64,000 bases of DNA from Pseudomonadota bacterium (lineage in GTDB: Bacteria; Pseudomonadota; Gammaproteobacteria; Burkholderiales; Casimicrobiaceae), in contig JAFEDD010000043.1 in the NCBI GenBank assembly GCA_018241765.1, forward strand, positions 36,667-100,666. The letters run 5' to 3'. Positions 1 through 8,107 of this stretch are shown piece by piece (position 1 is the first letter of the stretch; each line of letters starts with the position of its first letter). The notes under the pieces are model-generated. The model ran no database searches, was not told the DNA's origin, and saw only the letters and a list, made by a program, of their open reading frames with translations. The translations under genes were made by a program, and so were the position numbers.

Positions 1-155
1 GGTGGATGCAGTGACACCGAGCCGAAGGAGTTGGCCGTCATGCCGACCGGGGCACCATGTGCGTCGAGCGTGGTGATCACCGTGACGCCGGTGGTGAAGC
101 GTGCGAAGGCATGACGAAGCGTGAGAGGGTCGAGTGGTATGGGAGCGGGCTGCAT
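1..155 (-). CDS. Flavin reductase domain protein, N-terminal fragment (runs off left edge)
   Basis: Only the first 51 codons lie in the window, read leftwards from an ATG at 155. The peptide contains [13 protein letters not shown] followed by [13 protein letters not shown], the typical opening of the flavin reductase like family (HpaC/NtaB type), which binds FMN or FAD and supplies reduced flavin to two-component monooxygenases. The catalytic and dimer regions are outside the window, so the partner and substrate cannot be told. It is divergent from the aldo/keto reductase, with about 160 bases between them. Confidence 0.7.
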   Translation of the reverse strand, partial: MQPAPIPLDPLTLRHAFARFTTGVTVITTLDAHGAPVGMTANSFGSVSLHP

Positions 156-317
156 GCAACGGTGATCGGGCTCACATACACTTGCGCGCAGTGCCCCTCG
201 CGTTTCGATCCGGAGGGTTCAATTATGAGCCCTGTGACAATGGCGCTCATGTCGGTCGGGCCGGTGGCGTGAACGGTGCGACAGGCACACCGCGCGATAC
301 ACCAGATGGGAGTGGTC

Positions 318-1322
318 ATGAAATACAACCGACTCGGGCGCAGCAACTTGCGGGTTTCTGCGCTGTGCCTTGGCGCGATGATGTTCGGCGATCAGAGCGA
401 CGCCATGGAGTCGATGCGCATCGTCGACTACGCGCGCGAACGCGGCATCAATTTCATCGACACGGCGGACATCTATGGTGGCGGACGCAGCGAGGAATTT
501 GCCGGCAGCGCCATCCGTGGCGACCGCGACTGGTGGGTGCTGGCGACGAAAGTTGGCCACCGCGTCGAGCCTGAGCGTGAGCTTCCCAACCGCTCGCGCT
601 ATTCCCGCAAGTGGCTGCTGCGCGAGTGCGATGCCTCGTTGAAGCGACTTGGCTGCGATTACATCGATATTTACTATCTGCATCGCGATTACGAAGAGGA
701 CGATCTCGCCGAGGCGGTCGCGGCGCTTGGCACACTGATCGCGAACGGGAAGATCCGCTATTTCGGGCTTTCGAACTTTCGCGCGTGGCGCATCGCCGAG
801 GTGCTGGCCGAGTGCGCGCGGCAGGGGGTTGCGCCGCCCATCGTGTGTCAACCGTACTACAACCTGTTGAACCGGATGCCCGAGGTGGAAGTGCTGCCGG
901 CGTGCGCCTTTCATGGGCTGGGTGTGGTGCCCTACAGCCCGCTTGCACGCGGTGTGCTCACCGGCAAATATCGCGCCGGTGACGAGCCGCCGGCAGACAG
1001 CCGGGCGGCGCGCGCCGATCGCCGCTTCATGCAGACCGAATGGCGACCGGAGTCGCTGGTCATTGCGCAGCAGCTCGACGCCCATGCGCGCGCGAAAGGC
1101 ATTTCACTGGTGCAGTTCGCCACCGCCTGGGTGCTGGCCAACCGCCACGTCGACAGCGTCATCGTCGGCCCGAAGTCGCTCGACCAGTTGGAGCCGTACT
1201 TCGGTGCGCTCGACTACGCCTGGGACGACGGCGACGAGCAGCGCGTCGATGCCCTGGTGCCGAAAGGGCATCCGTCGACGCCGGGGTATCTCGACCCGGC
1301 GTACCCGGTGACCGGGCGCTGA
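318..1322 (+). CDS. Aldo/keto reductase
   Basis: A 334-residue NADP-dependent (beta/alpha)8 oxidoreductase. The catalytic tetrad is visible: Asp in FIDTADIYGGGRSEE, Tyr four to five residues later, Lys in LATKVGH, and His in YYLHRDYEEDD. The late motif IVGPKSLDQL belongs to the cofactor-binding end of the family. The closest flavour is the YghZ/Tas-like AKR12-AKR14 group, so an aldehyde or ketone substrate is likely but unspecified. I chose the ATG at 318 because a GGGAG stretch at 308-312 lies just upstream and MKYNRLGRSNLRVS matches the family start; an in-frame ATG at 306 is possible. The exporter gene begins three bases after its stop, so the two are probably cotranscribed. Confidence 0.9.
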   Translation: MKYNRLGRSNLRVSALCLGAMMFGDQSDAMESMRIVDYARERGINFIDTADIYGGGRSEEFAGSAIRGDRDWWVLATKVGHRVEPERELPNRSRYSRKWLLRECDASLKRLGCDYIDIYYLHRDYEEDDLAEAVAALGTLIANGKIRYFGLSNFRAWRIAEVLAECARQGVAPPIVCQPYYNLLNRMPEVEVLPACAFHGLGVVPYSPLARGVLTGKYRAGDEPPADSRAARADRRFMQTEWRPESLVIAQQLDAHARAKGISLVQFATAWVLANRHVDSVIVGPKSLDQLEPYFGALDYAWDDGDEQRVDALVPKGHPSTPGYLDPAYPVTGR

Positions 1323-1324
1323 AC

Positions 1325-2332
1325 GTGGCGACGACGGATTCGGAGGGCGCAGCGAGCGAACTCTCGGCGACGGCTCCGGGCGCTGCGCTCGGTACGGCGC
1401 CGCCGGTGCGCCGCGAGCATCTCGATACGCTCGCGGTGTCGATCCTGCTTGCCTGCTGCTTGTTCTGGGGCTTCCAGCAGGTGCTGGTGAAAGCGACCAT
1501 TCCCGAGATTGCGCCGGTGTTGCAGGCGTCGCTGCGCTTCATCGGCGCGACGCTGTGCTTGTGGTTGTGGTGTCGCTGGCGCGGCGTGCCCCTGTTCGAG
1601 CGCGATGGATCACTGCGCGCCGGCCTGCTCGCCGGTACGTTGTTCGCGGCGGAGTTCGCGTTCCTGTTCGTCGCGTTGCAATACACGACGGCGTCGCGGG
1701 TGACGGTGTTTCTCTACACGTCACCGCTGTGGGTCGCCGCCCTGGTGCCGCTCATGGTGCGGGCCGAACGGATGCGTCCACTGCAATGGGCAGGCATTGC
1801 GCTGGCGTTTCTGGCGATCGTCTTCGCGCTCCACGAAAGCTTCTCGGGGTCGGCCAATGATCGCGACGCTGCGCTGTTGTGGCGCGGTGATCTGCTGGCC
1901 TTGATTGCCGGTGCGCTGTGGGGGCTTACGACGGTGATCATCCGTGTGACGCGGTTGATGCGGGTTTCGGCGGAAAAGCTGCTCTTCTATCAAGTGGCGG
2001 TGAGCGCGGTACTGCTGCCGTTCATTTCGTTGGCGCTTGGCGAGCGCTGGTCGTTCGCCTTCAGCGGTTTTGCGTGGCTGTCGCTCGTGCTGCAAACGTT
2101 GATCGGCGCGTTCCTGAGCTATCTCGCCTGGATGTGGCTCTTGGGCCGCTATCCGGCCACGCGCATTTCGGTGTTCGTGTTCCTGACGCCGCTCTTTGCC
2201 ATTCTCTTTGGCGCATGGTGGCTGAACGAGGCGGTCACGACGACGCTGCTGGTCGCGCTCGCCTTCGTTGCCGTCGGCATCGTGCTCGTGAACCGGAGAG
2301 CCGCACCGGCGCCGTCGCGCAGCGCCGACTGA
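1325..2332 (+). CDS. EamA-family (DMT) inner-membrane transporter
   Basis: A 335-residue protein with a roughly 35-residue cytoplasmic tail and about ten hydrophobic segments in two EamA repeats. The first repeat contains FWGFQQVLVKATIPEIAPV and the second LLALIAGALWGLTTVIIRV. The family exports small metabolites or amino acids; no substrate is apparent. I placed the start at the GTG at 1325, three bases after the aldo/keto reductase stop, because the upstream reading frame only shadows that gene. The tight spacing argues for translational coupling. Confidence 0.85.
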   Translation: MATTDSEGAASELSATAPGAALGTAPPVRREHLDTLAVSILLACCLFWGFQQVLVKATIPEIAPVLQASLRFIGATLCLWLWCRWRGVPLFERDGSLRAGLLAGTLFAAEFAFLFVALQYTTASRVTVFLYTSPLWVAALVPLMVRAERMRPLQWAGIALAFLAIVFALHESFSGSANDRDAALLWRGDLLALIAGALWGLTTVIIRVTRLMRVSAEKLLFYQVAVSAVLLPFISLALGERWSFAFSGFAWLSLVLQTLIGAFLSYLAWMWLLGRYPATRISVFVFLTPLFAILFGAWWLNEAVTTTLLVALAFVAVGIVLVNRRAAPAPSRSAD

Positions 2333-2377
2333 TACGTGTGCTGCGGCGGCGCTCGCGGGCCGCCTATGATTGCGGCC

Positions 2378-3139
2378 ATGAAACCACGCGTCTTGATTCC
2401 CTGCGACAACCGCATGTTCGGCGATGTGCCGATGGTGGTGCTCTACAACCGCTATTTCGAGGCGGTGCGCGATCAGGCGGAATGCCTGCCCATCCCGCTG
2501 CCCTGTACCGGCAAGGAGGACATCGAGGCGTATCTGGCGCTCGCCGATGGTGTCATGCTGACCGGGTCGCCCGCCAACGTCGATCCCGCGCATTTCGGGC
2601 AGAGCGTGCGCGACCCTTCGTTGCCGTTGGATCCGCTGCGTGACGCGACGACGCTGCCGTTGATCCGCCGCGTCATCGAACTCGGCATGCCGCTCTTTGC
2701 CATCTGTCGCGGCCTGCAGGAGATCAACGTGGCGCTGGGAGGAAGCCTGCATCAGGCGATTCAGGATCTCCCCGGTCGCGACGACCATCGCGGCGCGAAA
2801 GGGCGCACGAGCGCTCTGACGCCGGAACGTTATGCGCCGGCGCATCCGGTCACGGCGGTCGCGGGTGGGTGTCTGGCGGCGATCATCGGCGACGGGCCCG
2901 TCGTCGTCAATTCGGTGCATGGCCAGGGCATCGACCGTCTGGCGAACGCCGCGGTGGCGGAGGCCTATGCGCCCGACGGGCAGATCGAGGCGATTTCCAT
3001 TGCGTCGCACCCGGGTTTCGCGCTCGCCGTGCAGTGGCACCCCGAATGGCAGGCGCAGGGCAACGCGGCTTCGCGCCAGATTTTTGGGGCGTTCGGCCAG
3101 GCGTGCCGTGCGTGGCGCGGCCAACGCGGCACGCACTGA
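2378..3139 (+). CDS. Gamma-glutamyl-gamma-aminobutyrate hydrolase family protein (peptidase C26)
   Basis: A 253-residue class-I glutamine-amidotransferase-like hydrolase of the PuuD type. The nucleophile elbow AICRGLQEINVALGGSL supplies the Cys, VNSVHGQGIDRLA is the conserved His region, and AVQWHPEW supplies the His-Glu of the triad. PuuD cleaves gamma-glutamyl-GABA in putrescine breakdown, but no other puu gene is nearby, so the substrate is inferred only at family level. The ATG at 2378 (MKPRVLIPCDNR) fits the family start; an ATG at 2366 is also in frame. It follows the exporter by 45 bases on the same strand. Confidence 0.85.
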   Translation: MKPRVLIPCDNRMFGDVPMVVLYNRYFEAVRDQAECLPIPLPCTGKEDIEAYLALADGVMLTGSPANVDPAHFGQSVRDPSLPLDPLRDATTLPLIRRVIELGMPLFAICRGLQEINVALGGSLHQAIQDLPGRDDHRGAKGRTSALTPERYAPAHPVTAVAGGCLAAIIGDGPVVVNSVHGQGIDRLANAAVAEAYAPDGQIEAISIASHPGFALAVQWHPEWQAQGNAASRQIFGAFGQACRAWRGQRGTH

Positions 3140-3198
3140 TGGGCGGCGATCGGTTCGGCGGCAATCGTTGACGGTTCCACTTTTTCATCGTTGAATAT

Positions 3199-3227
3199 TT
3201 CCGACTGACCGGTCGGTCGGGTATACT
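3199..3227 (+). promoter_or_regulatory. Sigma-70-like promoter with a palindromic operator in its spacer
   Basis: A TTCCGA -35 (3199-3204), a 17-base spacer and a TATACT -10 (3222-3227) lie 50 bases before the diiron oxygenase start. The spacer region carries an 18-base inverted repeat at 3202-3219 (CGACTGACCGGTCGGTCG, one mismatched pair). Repeats of this GACCGGTC-centred form are typical of TetR-family repressors, and binding here would block polymerase. No regulator gene is adjacent, so the repressor would act from elsewhere. Confidence 0.6.
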
Positions 3228-3276
3228 GCCCTCACTGCGATGGATGGCTCGTCGCCTTTTTTTCAGGAGCAAGGGC

Positions 3277-4299
3277 ATGAACAAGGAGAAACTGGCCGGT
3301 GCGATGGAGTTTCCGCCGGCAATCGAACAGCCGAACGTGTACCCGCTGTCGTGGCACCAGCACACGAAGAAGCTCGAAGACATCTGGGACGCTTCGCAGC
3401 GCGAGGTGTGGGACCCGAAGAAACTGCCTTGGGACACGTTCAACGTCGGCAAATACAGTTGGGAGCAGCGCGAGGCGATCGCGTATTGGTGGACGTTGCT
3501 TTCGGTGTTCGATGCGTCGGCGCCGCCCGTGTTCGCCGCCGCGATGATCAAGACCTACGAGGCGCACGAGGAAGACGCCGTGCGCCGCTGCTTCTTCAGC
3601 GTGACGCGCGACGAGCAGAACCACGAGCAGATGTGCGGGATGGCCATCACGAAGTTTCTCGAACATCCCGATCCCTTGACCTACACGCCGAAAACCGAAC
3701 TTGGCAAGCGGTTGCAGAAGAACGCGAAGTGGCTCTACTTCAACGGTGGGCGCTACTGGACCGGCTACAAGTCCGCGGTGCCGAAGTACAGCCTTGCCGT
3801 GCTGTTCAGCTCGTTCCTGATGGGCGAGATCGCGGCCGCGACGATCTTTCACCAGATGGCGGCCGGTTGCACCGAGCCGGTGTTCAAGGAGGCGTTCCGC
3901 AACATCGGCAAGGACGAAGGGCGGCACATGGGCATTTGCCTTGCGCTGATGGAGCGCGACTATCCGAAGCTCGACGTGTCCGACCGCGGCCTCATCACCA
4001 AGCAGATCCGCGCGGGCTATCTCTTTCTGTCTGCGGTGCTGTTCGAGCCGCCGATGGACTTCTGGGATCTGCCCTCCGATTTCATCGCCAACCAGCGCGA
4101 GGGCGAAGAGATCGCGCGCAAGGCCGGCTTTGCGATTCCGGGCTATGAGGCGAAGAAGAACAACTGGCGAGCGGCGATCCTGAACCTGAAGGGGGCGCTC
4201 GACAAGTACGGCATTCCGTTCCCCGCCATTCCCGAGGTGGACATCACCGGGCAGGAGATCACGGACATCGATATGGAAGACATCATTCCGGTGTTCTGA
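3277..4299 (+). CDS. Ferritin-like diiron oxygenase (predicted hydroxylase component)
   Basis: A 340-residue soluble helical protein with two carboxylate/His metal motifs: RDEQNHE (Glu113, His116) and MGE plus KDEGRHM (Glu184, Glu214, His217), with further acidic residues at 96-99. This is the ligand pattern of R2-like diiron proteins. The start is the ATG at 3277, with CAGGAG eight bases upstream. The next gene encodes a ferredoxin-type reductase, so the pair can supply electrons to a substrate-oxidising diiron site. The substrate is unknown. I do not see the radical-transfer features needed to call it ribonucleotide reductase, and no large subunit is nearby. A strong hairpin terminator follows the stop codon. 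Confidence 0.75.
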   Translation: MNKEKLAGAMEFPPAIEQPNVYPLSWHQHTKKLEDIWDASQREVWDPKKLPWDTFNVGKYSWEQREAIAYWWTLLSVFDASAPPVFAAAMIKTYEAHEEDAVRRCFFSVTRDEQNHEQMCGMAITKFLEHPDPLTYTPKTELGKRLQKNAKWLYFNGGRYWTGYKSAVPKYSLAVLFSSFLMGEIAAATIFHQMAAGCTEPVFKEAFRNIGKDEGRHMGICLALMERDYPKLDVSDRGLITKQIRAGYLFLSAVLFEPPMDFWDLPSDFIANQREGEEIARKAGFAIPGYEAKKNNWRAAILNLKGALDKYGIPFPAIPEVDITGQEITDIDMEDIIPVF

Positions 4300-4315
4300 G
4301 TCACTGGTATAACCA

Positions 4316-4358
4316 CGGCACGCCGCATCCGTCGGAAGCGGCGTGCCGATTTTTTTTT
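4316..4358 (+). terminator. Rho-independent terminator between oxygenase and reductase genes
   Basis: An 11-bp perfect stem (CGGCACGCCGC at 4316-4326 with GCGGCGTGCCG at 4338-4348) is followed by nine T residues. It sits between two genes that seem to work together, so it probably limits readthrough and lowers reductase relative to hydroxylase. Confidence 0.85.
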
Positions 4359-4370
4359 GTTGCTCGTCGC

Positions 4371-5411
4371 ATGTCACATCAGATCAAGTTGTTTCCGTCC
4401 GGCCGTACCGTTGCCTGGCAGGAGGGCGACACGGCGCTCGAAGCGCTCGAGCGCGCCGGCTACGCGCTGCCCAACAACTGCCGTGCCGGGGCGTGCGGCG
4501 AGTGCAAGGTTCACGTTCGTTCGGGTGAGTTCGACCAGGGTTTCGTGCTCGACATGGCGCTGTCGCAAGATGAGCGCACGCAAGGCTTCGGCCTGATGTG
4601 CATGGCGAAACCGGTCTCCGAGGTGCTCGAGATCGAGTGGGGCACGGCGGATGCGAAACCGATCCTGTTTCCGCCTCGTGATTCGCAGTATGCGATTTTG
4701 GTCGACCGCATCGCGCGCACACCGCGCATCTCGGAATTCGTGCTGCGCCCGCTTGGCGAGCCGATGCGTTTCTGGCCCGGCCAATACGTGCAGTTGGGGG
4801 ATTCGACCCGGGGCATTCCGGTGCGTTCCTACTCGATTGCCAACGCGCCGCGTGCCGACGGTGAAATTCGCTTGCAGGTGACGCGCGTCGATGCCGGCTC
4901 GGCCGAGGCGGCCACCGCGGAGGGCCGCACCAGTCGCTGGCTGCACGATGAAGTGCAGCCGGGTGACACGCTGCGTTTTTCCGGCCCGCATGGCACGTTC
5001 ATCGGGGACCCTTCGGTCGACACGCCGGTGCTGTGTCTGGCCGCGGGCTCCGGGCTTGCGCCGATCCTGTCGCTCGCTGAGGCGGCGCTGCGGCGTGGCT
5101 TCAAGCAGCCGGTGACGTTGATGTTTTCGGCGCGTGACGCGAGCGAGCTCTACGACCGCGGTCTGATGCGCTATTGGGAGACGCGGTACCCGAACTTCCG
5201 CTATCTGCCGACGACGACGCGCTTGGCGTCGGCGGGCATCGCGCATGGCCGCATTCCGGCCATCCTCGGTGAGCACTTCCCCGATCTCTCCGGCTACAGC
5301 GTGTTCGTGGCCGGCACGCCTTCGTTCGTCGACGATTGCGTCGCGGCGGCTCGGGCGCTGGGTGCCACGGCGCCGCTCATCCACACCGAGGGATTCTTCG
5401 CGCAAGGCTGA
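4371..5411 (+). CDS. 2Fe-2S ferredoxin / FAD / NAD(P) reductase component
   Basis: A 346-residue electron-transfer protein with the BenC/MmoC order of domains. An N-terminal plant-type ferredoxin (CRAGACGEC at 37-45, fourth ligand Cys76) is followed by an FAD-binding barrel (RSYS at 151-154) and a NAD(P)-binding domain (LAAGSGLAPILSL, then VFVAGTPSFVDDC near the C-terminus). Such proteins carry electrons from NAD(P)H to a diiron or Rieske oxygenase. The diiron protein immediately upstream is the obvious partner. The gene lies behind a terminator and starts 12 bases after its T-tract. Confidence 0.88.
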   Translation: MSHQIKLFPSGRTVAWQEGDTALEALERAGYALPNNCRAGACGECKVHVRSGEFDQGFVLDMALSQDERTQGFGLMCMAKPVSEVLEIEWGTADAKPILFPPRDSQYAILVDRIARTPRISEFVLRPLGEPMRFWPGQYVQLGDSTRGIPVRSYSIANAPRADGEIRLQVTRVDAGSAEAATAEGRTSRWLHDEVQPGDTLRFSGPHGTFIGDPSVDTPVLCLAAGSGLAPILSLAEAALRRGFKQPVTLMFSARDASELYDRGLMRYWETRYPNFRYLPTTTRLASAGIAHGRIPAILGEHFPDLSGYSVFVAGTPSFVDDCVAAARALGATAPLIHTEGFFAQG

Positions 5412-5429
5412 TGGCGGCGCTGGCCGCGC

Positions 5430-6569
5430 TCAGGGCGTCGGCGGTTTCTTGCGTCGCAGGCCGAGGGCGGCGGGGTCGCCACCGGTGATGGCATCGAGGA
5501 AACGGGCGGCTTGCTTGTCGAGCACGTCGGCGGGCAGGCCGTCGCGGGTGAGCGCGGCGCGAATGGCGGTGGCCAGATCATCGCCGGCGCAGGCGCCGAA
5601 GCGAAAGCACGCCTCACGTGCCCACAGGCTCTCATGACCGCACCAGGCGCCGAGCTGGCACAGCGCGAGCTGCCACGCGAGCGGTGCCGTGACCTCGCCA
5701 AAGTAGCGCGCCTCGGCGACCGAGGGCGGGGCGGCGCCGATGGCGGCGTTGATGAGGGCGGGCTGCACGAGCTGGCCGAGCAGCGCGAGCGTCGTCGGGT
5801 CTTGTTCGGCCAGCGCGCGACGGATGGTTTCGAACTGCGCATCGGTCAGCGCCGAGAGGTTCAAGGTGCCGCCGATCAGGTTCATCAGCTCCGGCAATGC
5901 CGCGCCACGTTGCGCGAGCCGGGCGAGCGCGCTGTCGACATCGTCGCTGGCGCGCTTGGCGTCGAACTCGGCGCAGCCCGCGACGAGCGCGCGGTTGCTC
6001 TCCAGCATGCGGGTGCGCTCGGCCGGGCTCTTGAACAGATCGGGGGGGTCTTTCAGCGTGGGGGCTCGCATGCGACCCGGTGCGTAGCTCGAGTTGGATG
6101 CCTGTGCCTTCACCATGGGCGAGCCGTTGCGCAGGCAGTAGTCGAGCAGTTCGAGCGAGAAGGCGTTGATGGCGGCGTCGTCGGCGCCTGCGGCGTCGCG
6201 AATGGCGAGCGCGACCGACGGCTGCGCCTGCAAGGCGGCGAGCCGTTGGCGGCGCGTGGTGCGCGGGTCGGCGTTGCCGCGCGCGGCGTTGTCGGTGCGC
6301 TGCAATTGGCCGGGCACGGCCTCCGCCGTGGCGGGGTCGATGGCACGAATGGCGCTGACGGCACCACCACTTGCGGTCGATGGCGACGACGCGGCGGCTC
6401 CGGCGTTCGGCAGGGCGTTCGCCGCGGTGCCGCCCGCGCCGCCGTCAGCGTTGCCGAAACCGCCGTGCATCCAGCGCCAACCGAGCACGCCGAGAACGGC
6501 GAGTGCGAGCATGACGATCAACGGACGCAACGAGGCGCGCTCGCTGCGCGGGCCGGCATCGGGGCTCAT
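5430..6569 (-). CDS. Uncharacterised membrane-anchored protein
   Basis: I do not recognise this 379-residue protein. A short N-terminal tail is followed by one hydrophobic helix (LRPLIVMLALAVLGVLGW, about residues 15-32) and an Ala/Gly/Ser-rich linker. The remainder is a helical periplasmic domain with scattered Cys residues (LCQLGAWCGHESLWAREACF near the C-terminus), which could form disulfides. The positive-inside tail predicts an N-in, C-out anchor. The ATG at 6569 gives a short tail; an upstream ATG at 6611 is possible. It is convergent with the reductase gene, and a palindromic element (6630-6746) lies just upstream. Confidence 0.6.
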   Translation of the reverse strand: MSPDAGPRSERASLRPLIVMLALAVLGVLGWRWMHGGFGNADGGAGGTAANALPNAGAAASSPSTASGGAVSAIRAIDPATAEAVPGQLQRTDNAARGNADPRTTRRQRLAALQAQPSVALAIRDAAGADDAAINAFSLELLDYCLRNGSPMVKAQASNSSYAPGRMRAPTLKDPPDLFKSPAERTRMLESNRALVAGCAEFDAKRASDDVDSALARLAQRGAALPELMNLIGGTLNLSALTDAQFETIRRALAEQDPTTLALLGQLVQPALINAAIGAAPPSVAEARYFGEVTAPLAWQLALCQLGAWCGHESLWAREACFRFGACAGDDLATAIRAALTRDGLPADVLDKQAARFLDAITGGDPAALGLRRKKPPTP

Positions 6570-6629
6570 GAACGGGTCAGGCACGATGGGCGCACCGCAA
6601 CGCATCCGCAACCGACGACGGTTCGATAT

Positions 6630-6746
6630 GGCTTTTCAAAAAAATGGCGTCCATGACGGGCTTGGCGCCTGAAATCACCAAAACTCGACTTTGCCAGAAA
6701 TCGCGCTCCAAGCCCATTGTGAACGCCATTTGAACGAAAAGTTGTT
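6630..6746. repeat. Palindromic interspersed element, copy A (117 bp)
   Basis: Two imperfect inverted arms of about 36 bases (6630-6665 and 6708-6743) surround a 42-base centre. The arms share CTTTTC at the outer ends and GGGCTTGG at the inner ends. The same architecture occurs at 10939-11055, 39533-39650 and 60653-60773. The copy lies between the unknown protein gene and hemA. Confidence 0.75.
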
Positions 6747-6782
6747 ATCGGCGAAACCGGTGTCCGACGCGCTGGCGGGCAC

Positions 6783-8021
6783 TCAGGCGACGATGGCGGG
6801 CGCCGTGCGCATCAGTCCGAGCTCGCTCCACTCGGCATCGAGCGCGGCGACGAAGGCGTCGAGCATCGCCGCCGTGTGGCAAGGGCCGGGGGCGATGCGG
6901 ATGCGTTCGCTGCCGCGCGGCACGGTCGGGTAGTTGATCGGTTGCAGGTAGATGCCGTGGCGCTCCTGCAGTCGATCGGTGAGCGTCTTCACCTTGACCG
7001 GGTCGCCGACCAGCACCGGCACGATGTGCGACTGGCTGGGCATGACCGGCAGGCCGATGGCGGTGAGCCGGGACTTCATCGTCGCCACGCGCTCGCGCTG
7101 CAAACGCCGCTCTTCCGGCGATTGCATCAGGTGCGTGACGCTGGCGATGGCACCAGCGGCGAGCACCGGAGCGAGCGAGGTGGAGAAGATGAAGGAGGCG
7201 CCGAAGCTGCGAATGCAATCGACGACGGGGTCTTCGCCGGTGACGTATCCGCCCTGCATGCCAAAGGCTTTGCCGAGCGTGCCCTGAATGACGTCGATCT
7301 GGTCGGCCACGCCTCGCTCCTGCGCGACGCCACCACCACGTTCGCCGTACATGCCGACCGCGTGCACTTCGTCGAGGTAGGTCATGGCACCGTATTTGCG
7401 GGCGAGACGGGCGAATTCGCCGATCGGAGCGATGTTGCCGCTCATCGAATAGACGCTCTCGAACACGATCAGCTTCGGTCGACCGGGGTCGATCTCGGCG
7501 AGTTTCGCTTCAAGGGCGCGCGGGCTGTTGTGCTCGAAGATGATGCGCTCGCCCGTGGCGCGGCGAATGCCTTCGATCATCGAATTGTGGTTGTCGGCGT
7601 CGGAGAGGATGACGGTATCGGCCAGGAGCGAGCCGAGCACCGAGAGCGCGGCGAGGTTGGCGCTGTAGCCCGAGGTGAAGGTGAGCGCGGCGGCCTTGCC
7701 GTGCAGTTTGGCCAACAGCCGTTCGAGTTCGACGTGCAGCGCGTTGGTGCCACCGATGTTGCGGGTGCCGCCCGCGCCGGTGGCGCCTTCATCGATCGCC
7801 CGATGCATGGCGGCACGCACGAGCGGGTGGTGTCCCATGCCGAGGTAGTCGTTGGAGCACCACGTGATGACTTCGCGCACACCGCTCGGGCTCGCCCAGC
7901 GAACCCGCGGAAAGGCGCCAGCCGGTCGCGTGAGCTCTGCGAAAATGCGGTAGCGCCCCTCGCGCTTCAAGGCATCGAGCCGGGCGGCGAACAAGGCGGG
8001 GTATTCGGCAGAGCGGATCAA
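6783..8021 (-). CDS. hemA: 5-aminolevulinate synthase
   Basis: A 412-residue PLP enzyme of the alpha-oxoamine synthase family that joins glycine and succinyl-CoA to make 5-aminolevulinate, the first step of heme synthesis by the Shemin (C4) route. The ALAS-specific stretches are present: [42 protein letters not shown], the PLP lysine in GTLGKAFG (Lys251), and the C-terminal [17 protein letters not shown]. These separate it from BioF and Kbl. The start is a TTG at 8021, giving the family-typical EGRYR segment near residue 21; no better ATG exists. It is divergent from folP. Betaproteobacteria normally make ALA from glutamyl-tRNA, so this gene may be acquired. Confidence 0.93.
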   Translation of the reverse strand: MIRSAEYPALFAARLDALKREGRYRIFAELTRPAGAFPRVRWASPSGVREVITWCSNDYLGMGHHPLVRAAMHRAIDEGATGAGGTRNIGGTNALHVELERLLAKLHGKAAALTFTSGYSANLAALSVLGSLLADTVILSDADNHNSMIEGIRRATGERIIFEHNSPRALEAKLAEIDPGRPKLIVFESVYSMSGNIAPIGEFARLARKYGAMTYLDEVHAVGMYGERGGGVAQERGVADQIDVIQGTLGKAFGMQGGYVTGEDPVVDCIRSFGASFIFSTSLAPVLAAGAIASVTHLMQSPEERRLQRERVATMKSRLTAIGLPVMPSQSHIVPVLVGDPVKVKTLTDRLQERHGIYLQPINYPTVPRGSERIRIAPGPCHTAAMLDAFVAALDAEWSELGLMRTAPAIVA

Positions 8022-8107
8022 GACATGCTTTCAGAGTCCACTCGTAATTTTACGACGCCACGGCGCCCGATGTGGTGCCGCGCCGTTCGCACCGCAAGGA
8101 AGCCTCG

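Noticed and set aside
3277-4299. Ribonucleotide reductase small subunit
   Set aside because: The diiron ligands fit the wider superfamily, but no large subunit is adjacent, the neighbour is an oxygenase-type reductase, and R2-specific segments were not recognised.
5511-6656. Plus-strand open frame of 381 codons opposite the unknown membrane protein
   Set aside because: It is a high-GC shadow of the minus-strand gene, rich in Arg/Gly with no motif, and it runs into the palindromic element.
6783-8021. BioF or Kbl instead of ALA synthase
   Set aside because: The stretches [21 protein letters not shown] and [14 protein letters not shown] are characteristic of ALAS, and no biotin or threonine-degradation genes are nearby.
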